Shown: positions 8,382 to 16,566, numbered from the stretch's first letter. The stretch: DNA of 32,864 nt from Streptomyces sp. SID10853 (GCF_010548145.1 NZ_JAAGLN010000061.1:1-32864), one strand, 5' to 3'. Notes: generated by a model from the letters alone, not told the origin. Translations and numbers: made by a program.

Positions 8382-8423
8382 ACAGGCCGTGCCTGAGAGG
8401 CCGTGCCTGAGAGGCAGTGCCTC
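8382..8423. repeat. Three tandem 14-bp units at a convergent gene end
   Basis: Units related to AGAGGCCGTGCCTG start at 8382, 8396 and 8410. Each contains a GGC-N-GTGCC type dyad. The last unit runs into the stop codon of the MDR oxidoreductase (8422-8424). Together they may fold as terminator-like hairpins between the convergent NUDIX and oxidoreductase genes. The rest of 8231-8381 shows nothing recognisable. Confidence 0.6.
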
Positions 8424-9363
8424 AGTCGGCCGCCGCTTCCCAGTCGACCGTGACCACGATCTTGCCGCGGGTGTGGCCCTCGGTGTTGAGCCGCTGCGCC
8501 TCCGCCGCCTGCTCCAGCGGGAGGACCCGGTCCACGTGGACGGAGATCTCACCCTGGTCGGCCAGTTCGCCCAGGACATGCAGATCGAGGGCGTCGGGCC
8601 GTACGAAGACATAGCGGCCGCCGAACTCGGCCACGTCGCCGTCGACGATGGACGCGAGCCGGCCCTCCGGGGCGAGCAGGTTCGCCGAGAGTCTCAGGGT
8701 GTCGCCGCCGACCGTGTCGAGGACCGCGTCCACCCCGTCGGGGGCCAGCGCGCGCACCCGGTCGGCGAGCCCGTCGCCGTAGGCCACGGGCTCCGCGCCC
8801 AGCGTGCGCAGATGGTCGTGGTTGTGGGCGCTCGCGGTGCCGATGACGCGGGCGCCCGAGTGCAGGGCGAGCTGTACGGCCATCGAGCCGACGCCGCCCG
8901 CCGCCGCGTGGACGAGGACCGTGTCGTCGGAGCGGATTTCCAGCGCGCGCAGCGCCTGGTAGGCGGTGAGCCCGGTCAGCGGCAGCCCGGCGGCCTCCTC
9001 GAAACTGAGCCCCAGCGGCTTGCGGGCGAGCGTGCGCACCGGGGCCGCCACGTACTCGGCGAAGGTGCCGCGCGAGAGGAAGTCCTCCCGTACGTACCCC
9101 ATCACCTCGTCGCCGACGGCGAACTCGGTCACGGCCGCTCCCGGCTGCACCACGACACCTGAGACGTCCCAGCCCGGCACGACCGGGAAGACGGCGTCGA
9201 GCCGCGCGTCGAGGTGCCCCTCGCGGGCGTGCACATCGACCGGATTGACGGCTGCCGCGCGTACTTTCACCAGTACGGAGTCGGGCCCGACCTTGGGCTC
9301 GGGGCGCTCGCCGTACTCCAGGACCTCGGGGCCGCCGTAACGGCTGTAGCTGATCGCCTTCAT
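8422..9363 (-). CDS. NAD(P)-dependent zinc-free MDR oxidoreductase (quinone oxidoreductase type)
   Basis: A 313-residue medium-chain dehydrogenase/reductase. The N-terminus MKAISYSRYGGPEVLEYGE and the NPVDVHAREG block belong to the GroES-like domain of quinone oxidoreductase/zeta-crystallin types. HAAAGGVGSMAVQLALHSGA is the nucleotide-binding Rossmann motif. The structural-zinc cysteine cluster of alcohol dehydrogenases is absent. It likely reduces quinones or activated enones with NADPH; the substrate is unknown. The start is placed at ATG 9363, where homologous sequence begins; the ribosome site is weak (GTAGG). It is monocistronic, with the 286-bp gap to the right holding a predicted TetR site that serves the opposite gene. 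Confidence 0.88.
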   Translation of the reverse strand: MKAISYSRYGGPEVLEYGERPEPKVGPDSVLVKVRAAAVNPVDVHAREGHLDARLDAVFPVVPGWDVSGVVVQPGAAVTEFAVGDEVMGYVREDFLSRGTFAEYVAAPVRTLARKPLGLSFEEAAGLPLTGLTAYQALRALEIRSDDTVLVHAAAGGVGSMAVQLALHSGARVIGTASAHNHDHLRTLGAEPVAYGDGLADRVRALAPDGVDAVLDTVGGDTLRLSANLLAPEGRLASIVDGDVAEFGGRYVFVRPDALDLHVLGELADQGEISVHVDRVLPLEQAAEAQRLNTEGHTRGKIVVTVDWEAAAD

Positions 9364-9540
9364 GCCTACGAGCCTCTGGTCAGGCCCGGGCTCGCGCAAC
9401 CGGACCCCGTGCAAACGGGACAGCCTCTCGTCCCCGTGTCCGGTCCCCTTCCGCCGGAGGGGAACCGGATGCGGCCGGGCGGTGTATCAGAGATGTGACG
9501 ACCGCGCACCGGCTGCCGGAAACGGGCCGGGGGTGGACGG

Positions 9541-9560
9541 CATACCGACTGGTCGGCATG
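9541..9560. promoter_or_regulatory. Predicted TetR operator, site A
   Basis: CATACCGACTGGTCGGCATG is a near-perfect 20-bp palindrome: nine-base arms match at eight positions around a TG centre. It lies 90 bases upstream of the kinase gene. Its left arm and centre recur exactly, as a 13-bp identity, in the operator before the SDR gene at 15176-15195. The regulator encoded at 12080-12676 sits between the two sites and is the likely ligand-responsive repressor. Binding is inferred. No convincing -35/-10 pair was found beside it. Confidence 0.65.
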
Positions 9561-9649
9561 ATGGGCGCAGACGGTTACCACGAGCATGCCCGCAGACATC
9601 GGCGCGACGGTCCATCCGGACGGTCCGCCCCTACGCACGGAGGTGCGCC

Positions 9650-10672
9650 ATGAGCGCAGTCCACCCACCGGGAATCGACCCCGAGGCGCTGCGCGGTCAC
9701 CTCGACCGGGTGCGGCCCGGCCTGGTGCGCGGACCGCTCAGCGCCCGGCTGATCGAGGGCGGCCGGTCCAATCTGACGTACACCGTCAGCGACGGGACGG
9801 GGCGGTGGGTGGTGCGCCGGCCCCCGCTCGGCCATGTCCTGGCCACCGCACACGACATGAAGCGTGAGCACCGGGTGATCAGCGCACTGCACCCGACCGG
9901 GGTCCCGGTGCCTGCGCCGGTGCTGCTCTGCGAGGACGAGTCGGTCATCGGATCGCCGTTCTACGTCATGGAGTTCGTCGAGGGCACTCCCTATCGCACG
10001 GCCGCCCAGCTGGCACCCATCGGCGCCGAGCGGACCAGGGCCGCGGTGCTCGGGCTGGTCGACACACTCGTCGATCTGCATGCGGTCGACCCGGAGGCGG
10101 TCGGGCTGGCCGACTTCGGGCGCCCCGACGGCTTCCTCGAACGGCAGCTGCGCCGCTGGGGCAAGCAGCTGGACGCCTCACGCAACCGCGAACTGGCCGG
10201 TATCGACGAGCTGCACGCCACGCTCGGCCGTGACCTGCCCCGCTCCCCCGCCCCCACCGTCGTGCACGGCGACTACCGCCTGGACAACGTCCTGCTGGGT
10301 GACGACGACAGGATCAACGCCATCCTGGACTGGGAGATGTCGACCCTCGGCGACCCGCTCACGGACCTGGGGCTGCTCGTGATGTACAGCTCCGATCTGG
10401 GCATCCCCGAGTCGCCCGTCTCCACCACGAGCGGTGCGGCGGGCCACCCCTCGCCCACCGAGCTGGTCGAGCGGTACGCGGCCCGCTCGGGCCGGGACAC
10501 CTCCGCCATCGCCTGGTACACGGCGTTCGCCTGGTTCAAGCTCGCCGTGATCCTCGAAGGAATCCACTACCGCTACACCCTCGGCCAGACCGTCGGAGCC
10601 GGTTTCGACCGGATCGGCTCGCTGGTTCCCGTCTTCATCGAGCACGGTCTCACCACCCTCCAGGAAGGCTGA
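9650..10672 (+). CDS. APH-type phosphotransferase, putative 4-hydroxyacyl-CoA kinase (LvaA-like)
   Basis: A 340-residue kinase-fold protein. The Brenner catalytic loop HGDYRLDN is at residues 206-213 (Asp208 base, Asn213 Mg ligand), and the second Mg-binding Asp is Asp227 in ILDWEMSTLGD. The N-lobe GGRSNLTYTV block and VRRPPLGHVL match the aminoglycoside-phosphotransferase-like family paired with acyl-CoA dehydrogenases. Seven bases downstream is an acyl-CoA dehydrogenase gene; in mammals the two domains are fused in ACAD10/ACAD11, and in P. putida LvaA phosphorylates 4-hydroxyvaleryl-CoA. A role in antibiotic resistance is therefore less likely. The ATG at 9650 follows GGAGGTG by four bases. 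The product and substrate are inferred; the fold is certain. Confidence 0.82.
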   Translation: MSAVHPPGIDPEALRGHLDRVRPGLVRGPLSARLIEGGRSNLTYTVSDGTGRWVVRRPPLGHVLATAHDMKREHRVISALHPTGVPVPAPVLLCEDESVIGSPFYVMEFVEGTPYRTAAQLAPIGAERTRAAVLGLVDTLVDLHAVDPEAVGLADFGRPDGFLERQLRRWGKQLDASRNRELAGIDELHATLGRDLPRSPAPTVVHGDYRLDNVLLGDDDRINAILDWEMSTLGDPLTDLGLLVMYSSDLGIPESPVSTTSGAAGHPSPTELVERYAARSGRDTSAIAWYTAFAWFKLAVILEGIHYRYTLGQTVGAGFDRIGSLVPVFIEHGLTTLQEG

Positions 10673-10679
10673 ACACCCC

Positions 10680-11894
10680 ATGGACTTCGCATTCGACGCA
10701 CGCACCGAAGAGCTGCGCGGCAAGCTCCTCGCCTTCATGGACGAGCATGTCCTGCCCGCCGAGGCCGTCGCCCACGAGCAGCGCGCGCTGCTCGCCTCCC
10801 CCTGGGAGACCCCGGCCGTCGTCGGCGAGCTGAAGGCCGAGGCGCGCCGCCAGGGCCTGTGGAATCTCTTCCTGCCGGACGCGGAGTACGGCGCGGGACT
10901 GACCAACCTGCAGTACGCGCCGCTGGCCGAAATCACCGGGCGCTCACCGCAGTTGGCCCCCACGGCGCTGAACTGCGCGGCCCCCGACACGGGCAATATG
11001 GAGGTGCTGTTCCAGTTCGCCACCGAGCAGCAGAAGAAGCAGTGGCTGGAGCCGCTGCTCGCGGGTGAGATCAGGTCCGCCTTCGCCATGACGGAGCCCG
11101 AGGTCGCCTCGTCCGACGCGACGAACATCGAGACCCGTATCGCCCGCGAGGGCGACGAGTACGTCATCAACGGCCGCAAGTGGTACATCTCCGGGGCGAT
11201 GAACCCGGACTGCAAGATCTTCATCGTGATGGGGAAGACCGACCCGGACGGCGCGGACGTCCGCCGCCAGCAGTCGATGATCCTGGTCCCGCGCGACACC
11301 CCGGGGCTCGAAGTCCGCCGCGCCATGCAGGTGTACGGCTATGAGGACCACTACCACGGCGGTCACGCCGAGGTGGTCCTCGACAACGTCCGGGTGCCCG
11401 TGTCGAACCTCATCGGTGAGGAGGGCGGCGGCTTCGCCATCGCCCAGGCCCGGCTCGGGCCCGGCCGGATCCACCACTGCATGAGGCTGATCGGGATGGC
11501 GGAGCGCGCCATCGAGCTGATGTGCAGGCGGGCGGTGTCGCGTACGGCGTTCGGGAAGCAGCTGGCCCAGCAGGGCGTCGTACAGAACTGGATCGCGGAC
11601 GCCCGGGTCACCGTGGAGCAGCTGCGGCTGCTGGTGCTCAAGACGGCCTGGCTGATGGACACGGTGGGCAACCGCGGCGCGCACACGGAGATCCAGGCCA
11701 TCAAGATCGCGACACCGCGCGCGGTCATCGACATCATCGACAAGGCGGTGCAGCTGTACGGCGCGGGCGGGGTGAGCCAGGACTACCCGCTGGCGGAACT
11801 CTGGGCGGGGGCACGGACGCTGAGGCTGGCCGACGGGCCGGACGAGGTGCACCAGCGGTCCCTGGCACGGCGCGAGCTGAAGAAGTACCTGTAG
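10680..11894 (+). CDS. ACAD10/11-like acyl-CoA dehydrogenase family protein (LvaC-like)
   Basis: A 404-residue flavoprotein of the acyl-CoA dehydrogenase fold: N-terminal helical domain (1-~120), the beta domain with FAMTEPEVASSDATNIE and the NGRKWYISGAMNPDC strand, and a C-terminal four-helix domain with RTAFGKQLAQQGVVQNWIAD. At the place of the usual catalytic Glu (YEGT in MCAD-type enzymes) it has Asp385 in ADGPDEVH. The same motif is found in ACAD10/ACAD11-type enzymes that remove phosphate from 4-phosphoacyl-CoA. The kinase gene ends seven bases upstream, so the two are one transcript. No strong ribosome site is seen, consistent with coupling. A simple alpha,beta-dehydrogenase role remains possible. 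Confidence 0.85.
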   Translation: MDFAFDARTEELRGKLLAFMDEHVLPAEAVAHEQRALLASPWETPAVVGELKAEARRQGLWNLFLPDAEYGAGLTNLQYAPLAEITGRSPQLAPTALNCAAPDTGNMEVLFQFATEQQKKQWLEPLLAGEIRSAFAMTEPEVASSDATNIETRIAREGDEYVINGRKWYISGAMNPDCKIFIVMGKTDPDGADVRRQQSMILVPRDTPGLEVRRAMQVYGYEDHYHGGHAEVVLDNVRVPVSNLIGEEGGGFAIAQARLGPGRIHHCMRLIGMAERAIELMCRRAVSRTAFGKQLAQQGVVQNWIADARVTVEQLRLLVLKTAWLMDTVGNRGAHTEIQAIKIATPRAVIDIIDKAVQLYGAGGVSQDYPLAELWAGARTLRLADGPDEVHQRSLARRELKKYL

Positions 11895-11908
11895 GGGACG
11901 GGCGGTTG

Positions 11909-11935
11909 CCTGGTCACACCGCCGGTGTGACCAGG
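11909..11935. terminator. Hairpin terminator between convergent operons
   Basis: A perfect 12-bp stem (CCTGGTCACACC paired with GGTGTGACCAGG) with a GCC loop lies 14 bases after the acyl-CoA dehydrogenase stop. No T-run follows, as is common in Streptomyces. The following 11949-12075 region has several GTCACCG and GGCCGGCGGTGA short repeats and no gene. Confidence 0.75.
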
Positions 11936-12079
11936 GCCGTCAGCGCGGCACCGTCACCGCGTCACCGTCACCCCATCAACGTCGTCACCGTCACCGCATC
12001 GCCATGACCCGCGGGCGGCGGACCGACGGGCCGGCGGTGAGAGGGCCGGCGGCCCGGCGGTGAACGGCCCGGCGGGCCG

Positions 12080-12676
12080 CTACGGCCGGAGCGCCCGCAG
12101 CAGCAGATCCGCCAGTTGCTCGGCCAGTTCGCGCGGGGTCAGCGGGCCGTCCGGGCGGTACCAGGTGGACAGATGGTGCACCGAGCCGAAGTGGTAGTCG
12201 ACCACCAAATCCGCCGACGTGGCGGTCGAGAACACCCCGGTGCGCTGCCCCTCCTCCACCAGGGCCCGGAAGCGCTCGTGGTAGCGGCGCCGCTCCAGCC
12301 GTACCTGCTTGTTCTTCTCGGGGCTCAGATGGTGCATGGAGCGGAAGAAGATCGACGCGTCGTCCAGGTTGTCGATGGTCGTGACGACGACGTCCGCCGC
12401 GGCCTCGCGCAGCCGCTCCTCGACGGGCGCGTCGGCGTCCGCGAACGCGTCGAGCCGTTCCTGCTGGAGCCTCAGCACCCGGGAGTAGACCTCCTGGAGC
12501 AGATCCTCCTTGGAGCCGAAGTAGTGGTAGAGGGCGCCCTTGGTGACCCCTGCCGCCTCGACGATCTCCTGGACGGAGGTCCGGTCGTAGCCGCGCTCGG
12601 CGAAGAGCCGGGTGGCGGCGGCCAGCAGCCTCTGCGGGACGGGGACGCCGTTCCCGTCGGTCGTTCTGGCTGCCAT
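12080..12676 (-). CDS. TetR-family regulator of the kinase/ligase regulon
   Basis: A 198-residue repressor. The N-terminal helix-turn-helix is clear (RLFAERGYDRTSVQEIVEAA, then GVTKGALYHYFGSKEDLLQEV), and the C-terminal ligand domain contains SIFFRSMHHLSPEKNKQV. The ATG at 12676 is chosen because GGAAGGTGG lies just upstream; an in-frame ATG at 12700 would add eight residues. It follows the AMP-ligase gene by about 30 bases as the last gene of the SDR-ligase-regulator operon, so it should be autoregulated. Related palindromes before the operon (15176-15195) and before the facing kinase operon (9541-9560) are the likely targets. An acyl-CoA is a reasonable inducer, by analogy with other TetR regulators of acyl-CoA genes. 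Confidence 0.88.
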   Translation of the reverse strand: MAARTTDGNGVPVPQRLLAAATRLFAERGYDRTSVQEIVEAAGVTKGALYHYFGSKEDLLQEVYSRVLRLQQERLDAFADADAPVEERLREAAADVVVTTIDNLDDASIFFRSMHHLSPEKNKQVRLERRRYHERFRALVEEGQRTGVFSTATSADLVVDYHFGSVHHLSTWYRPDGPLTPRELAEQLADLLLRALRP

Positions 12677-12707
12677 CGCCGCCACCTTCCGTCCGTTCAT
12701 GTGCTCG

Positions 12708-14387
12708 TCACTGCGAGGAACGCAGTTCCCGCCTCAGGATCTTCCCACTGGTGGTCTTCGGCAGCTCGGGCAGGATCTCGACCTCGCGCGGGTACTTGTA
12801 CGCAGCGAGCCGCTCCTTGCAGTAGGCGGCCAGCTCCGCCGGTGTCACCGCGGCCCGGGACCCGCCCGCCCCTGACACCGGGGTCCGCAGGCTCACGTAC
12901 GCCTTGACCGACTCGCCGCGGTAGGGGTCGGGGACACCGACCACGGCGGCCTCCCGCACGGCGGGATGGGTGTAGAGGACGTCCTCGACCTCGCGCGGCC
13001 ACACCTTGAAACCGGAGGCGTTGATCATGTCCTTCATCCGGTCCACGACATAGAGCCAGCCGTACCGGTCCATGAAGCCGATGTCCCCGGTGCGCAGTTC
13101 CCCGCCGGGGAACGCTTCGGCGGTGGCGTCCGGGCGGTCCCAGTAGCCCGAGACCACCTGCGGCCCGCTCACCACGATCTCGCCCTGCTCCCCGAAAGGC
13201 ACCTCGGCACCGGCGGCGTCCAGGATCCGCACCACGGTGTCGGGGCCCGGCACCCCCACCGAGAGCGTGCCCGACACCGGGTCGACCGGGGCCTCCCGCT
13301 CGGGCGGTACGGAGGCGCACGGAGCGGTGCACTCGGTGAGTCCGTAGCCGTTGCGGATGTACGGGCCGAAGCGCTCGCGGAAGCCCTCCACCAGTGCGGG
13401 CGGCAGCGGCGCGCCGCCCGACGAGATCACCTTGAAGGAGGCGAAGTGGTCCGGGGTGACCGACGGGTCGGCCGCGAGCGCCATGAAGGCGGTGGAGGGG
13501 CCCACGGTGTACGCGGGACGGTGCTCGGTGAAGGCGTCGAGGACCACTCCGGGGTGGAACCGGTAGGCGAGGACGAGGGTGCCGGCGTTGGCGACGCACG
13601 CGGCGAGTTCGCAGACCATCCCGGTGATGTGGAAGAGGGGTGCCAGCGCGAAGTACGCCGAGCCCTCATCGACCGGGTGGCCGGTGCGCTGGCGCTCGGC
13701 GTTCACCATGATGTTGGCGTGCGCGTTCATCGCGCCCTTGGGGGTCCCGCTGGTGCCCGATGTGTAGCTGATCAGCGCCACGTCGGTGGCGCGCGGATCG
13801 CGGTCCGCGGGGGCCGCGAGCCCCAGCCGGGCGACCGCGATCAGATCGTCGGTGTCGGCGGGGCACGGCAGCCGCTCGAAGCCGAGGACCCGTTCGTCGT
13901 CGCGGCTCTGCAGATCACGTTCGCAGGCGGTGAGCGCGAACCGCAGCCCGGAGCCTGCCGCGGTCTCCCGCAGATACGACTCCCAGGCCCGGTCGGAGCA
14001 GACCAGCGCCGTGACACCCGCGTCCCGCAGCGCGTGGCCGACCTCCGCCGACTTGTACATCGGGTTGAGCGGTACGACCGTGGCGCCTGCCTTCCAGGCA
14101 CCGAGCAGCGCCAGCACGAAGTGCGGGGAGTTCTGCAGCATGACCGCGACCCGGTCGCCGCGGCCCACGCCCCTGGCGGCGAGATGACCGGCGACCGAGT
14201 CGGAGAGCGTGTCGGTCTCGCGGTAGGTCAGCCGCCCGTCGAAGTAGGCGAGGGCGGGGTGTTCCGGTGCGCGGGCCACGGCGTCACGGAAGGCGTGCAC
14301 CACGCTCGCCTTCGGGTGCACCGGGCGGCGCTGGGCCTCACTGAGCAGCCCGAGCCACGGTTTCGCCGCATAGACCGAGGCGCTCAC
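12708..14387 (-). CDS. AMP-forming acyl-CoA synthetase (LvaE-like)
   Basis: A 559-residue adenylate-forming enzyme converting a carboxylic acid, ATP and CoA to acyl-CoA. Motifs in order: P-loop YTSGTSGTPKGA (residues 208-219), YGLTE (348-352), GYWDRPDATAEAF (~414-426), TGD (433-435), the hinge region VVDRMKDMI (~447-455), and catalytic Lys549 in KTTSGKILRREL. The GTG at 14387 is chosen because it gives a four-base GTGA overlap with the SDR stop and has GGGAGG about eight bases upstream; a longer start at 14435 would overlap the SDR gene by 52 bases. By context it should activate the acid used by the kinase/dehydrogenase pair. Chain length cannot be read from the sequence. Confidence 0.9.
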   Translation of the reverse strand: MSASVYAAKPWLGLLSEAQRRPVHPKASVVHAFRDAVARAPEHPALAYFDGRLTYRETDTLSDSVAGHLAARGVGRGDRVAVMLQNSPHFVLALLGAWKAGATVVPLNPMYKSAEVGHALRDAGVTALVCSDRAWESYLRETAAGSGLRFALTACERDLQSRDDERVLGFERLPCPADTDDLIAVARLGLAAPADRDPRATDVALISYTSGTSGTPKGAMNAHANIMVNAERQRTGHPVDEGSAYFALAPLFHITGMVCELAACVANAGTLVLAYRFHPGVVLDAFTEHRPAYTVGPSTAFMALAADPSVTPDHFASFKVISSGGAPLPPALVEGFRERFGPYIRNGYGLTECTAPCASVPPEREAPVDPVSGTLSVGVPGPDTVVRILDAAGAEVPFGEQGEIVVSGPQVVSGYWDRPDATAEAFPGGELRTGDIGFMDRYGWLYVVDRMKDMINASGFKVWPREVEDVLYTHPAVREAAVVGVPDPYRGESVKAYVSLRTPVSGAGGSRAAVTPAELAAYCKERLAAYKYPREVEILPELPKTTSGKILRRELRSSQ

Positions 14388-15145
14388 CGCCCGGCCTCCC
14401 ATTTCTGCTGGAGGTGGTTCATCCCGCCGATCCACCGGTCGGGCTCGGTGGCCCGCGCCCGGTAGTACTCGGCGACCTCGGGGTGCGGCAGCACCAGGAA
14501 CCGCTCGTCGGCGATGGCGGCGAAGAGCGCGTCGGCGACGTCGTCCGGCTCGATCGCCGTCGGCGCGAGCACCAGTTCACCCGCGGACCCCGCCGAGGTG
14601 AGCATGTCCGTCCTGACGCCCTGCGGGCAGATCGCGTGGACCTTCAGACCGCGGTGGCGGTAGGTGAGCGAGAGCCATTCGGCGAAGGCCAGCGCGCCGT
14701 GCTTGGTGACGCTGTACGGGGCCGCGCCGATCATGGTGAGCAGCCCGGCGGCCGACACGGTGGAGACGAACCGGCCCTCGCCGCGCTCCAGCCAGTCGGG
14801 CAGCAGCGCACGGGCGGCGCGGACATGGGCCATCACATTGACGTCCCAGGCGGAGGCCCAGACCGCCTCGTCGGCGAAGGGGTCGCCCGGTGAGCCGAGA
14901 CCGGCGTTCGCACAGTAGACGTCGATGCGGCCGTCCAGCGCCTCACGGGCGGCGTCCACGATCGCCGATGCATCGCCCGGCAGTGCGGTCGCACCGATCT
15001 CGGCGGCCACCGCCTCCGCCTTCGAGCCGTCCAGATCGTTGACCACGACACGGGCCCCCTCCGCTGCGAACCGCCGCGCCAGCGCCGCGCCGATACCGCC
15101 GCCCGCCCCTGTGACCACTACACCCGCGCCGTCGACCGTACCCAT
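14384..15145 (-). CDS. Short-chain dehydrogenase/reductase (possible LvaD-like role)
   Basis: A 253-residue classical SDR. The cofactor motif TGAGGGIG is at residues 12-19, NAG at 80-82, and the catalytic Ser131, Tyr144 and Lys148 are present (YSVTK). NDL after the second strand suggests NAD(H) preference. ATG 15145 is preferred because GGCAGGT lies just upstream; in-frame ATGs exist at 15163 and 15172. It is the first gene of the operon and overlaps the ligase by four bases. In the P. putida levulinate pathway an SDR (LvaD) reduces the 4-oxoacyl-CoA to the 4-hydroxyacyl-CoA, and this gene could have that job. Oxidising a 3-hydroxyacyl-CoA is the main alternative. Confidence 0.88.
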   Translation of the reverse strand: MGTVDGAGVVVTGAGGGIGAALARRFAAEGARVVVNDLDGSKAEAVAAEIGATALPGDASAIVDAAREALDGRIDVYCANAGLGSPGDPFADEAVWASAWDVNVMAHVRAARALLPDWLERGEGRFVSTVSAAGLLTMIGAAPYSVTKHGALAFAEWLSLTYRHRGLKVHAICPQGVRTDMLTSAGSAGELVLAPTAIEPDDVADALFAAIADERFLVLPHPEVAEYYRARATEPDRWIGGMNHLQQKWEAGR

Positions 15146-15175
15146 CAGGACCTGCCTCTCCATTGGATGCACCAG

Positions 15176-15195
15176 CAGACTAACCAGTCGGTATG
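15176..15195. promoter_or_regulatory. Predicted TetR operator, site B
   Basis: Read on the minus strand the site is CATACCGACTGGTTAGTCTG. The first 13 bases are identical to site A at 9541; the second arm is less well conserved (6 of 9 dyad positions). It lies 31-50 bases upstream of the SDR start, in promoter position for the SDR-ligase-TetR operon. It is probably an autoregulatory site for the regulator at 12080-12676. Confidence 0.6.
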
Positions 15196-15263
15196 TGGCA
15201 GGGGAAGGGGTGAGGGTTAGCCTGCGTGGCCATGACAGTCGGCGAGATCATGGAGGTAGCCCG

Positions 15264-16514
15264 ATGAACCTTTCCAGGCGGGGACTGCTGGCCGCGAGCG
15301 GCGCCATGGGTGCGCTGGGGGCGGTGGGCGCCGCGGCGGAGCCGGCCGCCGCGCACGGGCCGCGCGCCCGGGTGCGGACCGGATTCGACCGGCTGGCCGC
15401 CGACGGCTACGGCCTGCTCCACGGGGACCGCGTCGGGATCGTCACCAACCCGACCGGTGTCACCCAGGACGTCCGGCACATCGTCGATGTCATGCACGCC
15501 GACAAGAACGTGAACCTCACCGCCGTCTTCGGCCCCGAGCACGGCTTCCGCGGCACGGCGCAGGCCGGCGGCTCCGAGGGGCGGTACGACGATCCGGCGA
15601 CCGGGCTTCCCGTCTACGACACGTACACGAAGAGCGGGCAGCCCCTCGCCGACATCTTCACCGCGTCCGGTGTGGACACGGTGGTCTTCGACATCCAGGA
15701 CGCCGGCGCCCGCTTCTACACGTACATCTGGACGCTGTACGACTGCATGGAGGCGGCCGCCATGGCGGGGCTGCGCTTCGTGGTGCTGGACCGGCCGAAC
15801 CCGGTGACCGGGCGAGCCGCGCTCGGTCCGGTGCTGCACAAGGAGTTCGCGACGTTCGTCGGACGGCAGCCGATCGCGCAGGCGCACGGCATGACGGTCA
15901 CGGAGCTCGCCCGGCTCTTCAACGGTGAATTCCTGCCGAAACGGGTCGAGTTGGAGACCGTCCGGATGTCCGGCTGGCGGCGCGGCGACTTCTTCGACGC
16001 GACGGGGCTGCCATGGGTGCCGCCGAGCCCGAACATGCCGACGCCCGACACCGCTCTGGTCTACTCGGGGACCTGCCTGTTCGAGGGGACGAACCTCTCC
16101 GAGGGGCGGGGCACCACCAGGCCGTTCGAGCTGCTGGGGGCCGAGGGGATCGACCGGCGGTGGGCCGAGGCCGCCAACGCGCTCGACCTGCCGGGTGTCG
16201 CCTTCCGCGAGGCGTACTTCGCGCCGACGTTCTCCAAGTTCGAGGGGAAGACCGCGGGCGGGGTGCAGCTCCATGTCCAGGACCGTGCGGCCTTCGACCC
16301 GGTGCGGACCGCGATCGGGCTGCTGGTGACGGCGAAGAAGGTCTGGTCCGGTTTCGCCTGGCGTTCGGACGACTGGATCGACAAACTGACCGGTTCCGCG
16401 CAGGTCCGTACGGCGATCGACAAGGGCGCGGGCACCGATGACGTGGTGGCGGCCTGGCAGGGTGAACTCGCCGCCTTCCGGTCCGTCCGCGAGCGCTATC
16501 TGACGTACCGCTGA
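15264..16514 (+). CDS. Exo-beta-N-acetylmuramidase NamZ-like (DUF1343)
   Basis: A 416-residue exported protein. The N-terminus MNLSRRGLLAASGA is a twin-arginine (SRRxLL) signal; cleavage is likely near AEPAAAHG, about residue 31. The mature part carries DUF1343 signatures: GIVTNPTGV, VFGPEHGFRG, FDIQDAGARFYTY and VYSGTCLFEGTNLSEGRGT. NamZ of Bacillus subtilis defines this family (GH171) as an exo-lytic muramidase releasing MurNAc from peptidoglycan ends. So this enzyme probably acts in wall turnover outside the cytoplasm. TGGAGGT lies seven bases upstream of ATG 15264. It is monocistronic and convergent with the acylase gene. Confidence 0.88.
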   Translation: MNLSRRGLLAASGAMGALGAVGAAAEPAAAHGPRARVRTGFDRLAADGYGLLHGDRVGIVTNPTGVTQDVRHIVDVMHADKNVNLTAVFGPEHGFRGTAQAGGSEGRYDDPATGLPVYDTYTKSGQPLADIFTASGVDTVVFDIQDAGARFYTYIWTLYDCMEAAAMAGLRFVVLDRPNPVTGRAALGPVLHKEFATFVGRQPIAQAHGMTVTELARLFNGEFLPKRVELETVRMSGWRRGDFFDATGLPWVPPSPNMPTPDTALVYSGTCLFEGTNLSEGRGTTRPFELLGAEGIDRRWAEAANALDLPGVAFREAYFAPTFSKFEGKTAGGVQLHVQDRAAFDPVRTAIGLLVTAKKVWSGFAWRSDDWIDKLTGSAQVRTAIDKGAGTDDVVAAWQGELAAFRSVRERYLTYR

Positions 16515-16528
16515 GCCACGGGCGAACA

Positions 16529-16566
16529 CCGCGGGCCGGGACGGAGTTGTCCGTCCCGGCCCGCGG
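16529..16566. terminator. Strong bidirectional hairpin terminator
   Basis: A perfect 17-bp GC-rich stem (16529-16545 with 16550-16566) closes a GTTG loop, 15 bases after the NamZ-like stop and 38 bases from the acylase stop on the other strand. It should terminate both convergent genes. Confidence 0.85.

Noticed and set aside
9650..10672. Aminoglycoside resistance gene
   Set aside because: The fold is APH-like, but the operon with an acyl-CoA dehydrogenase and the family motifs fit the ACAD10/11-type kinase.
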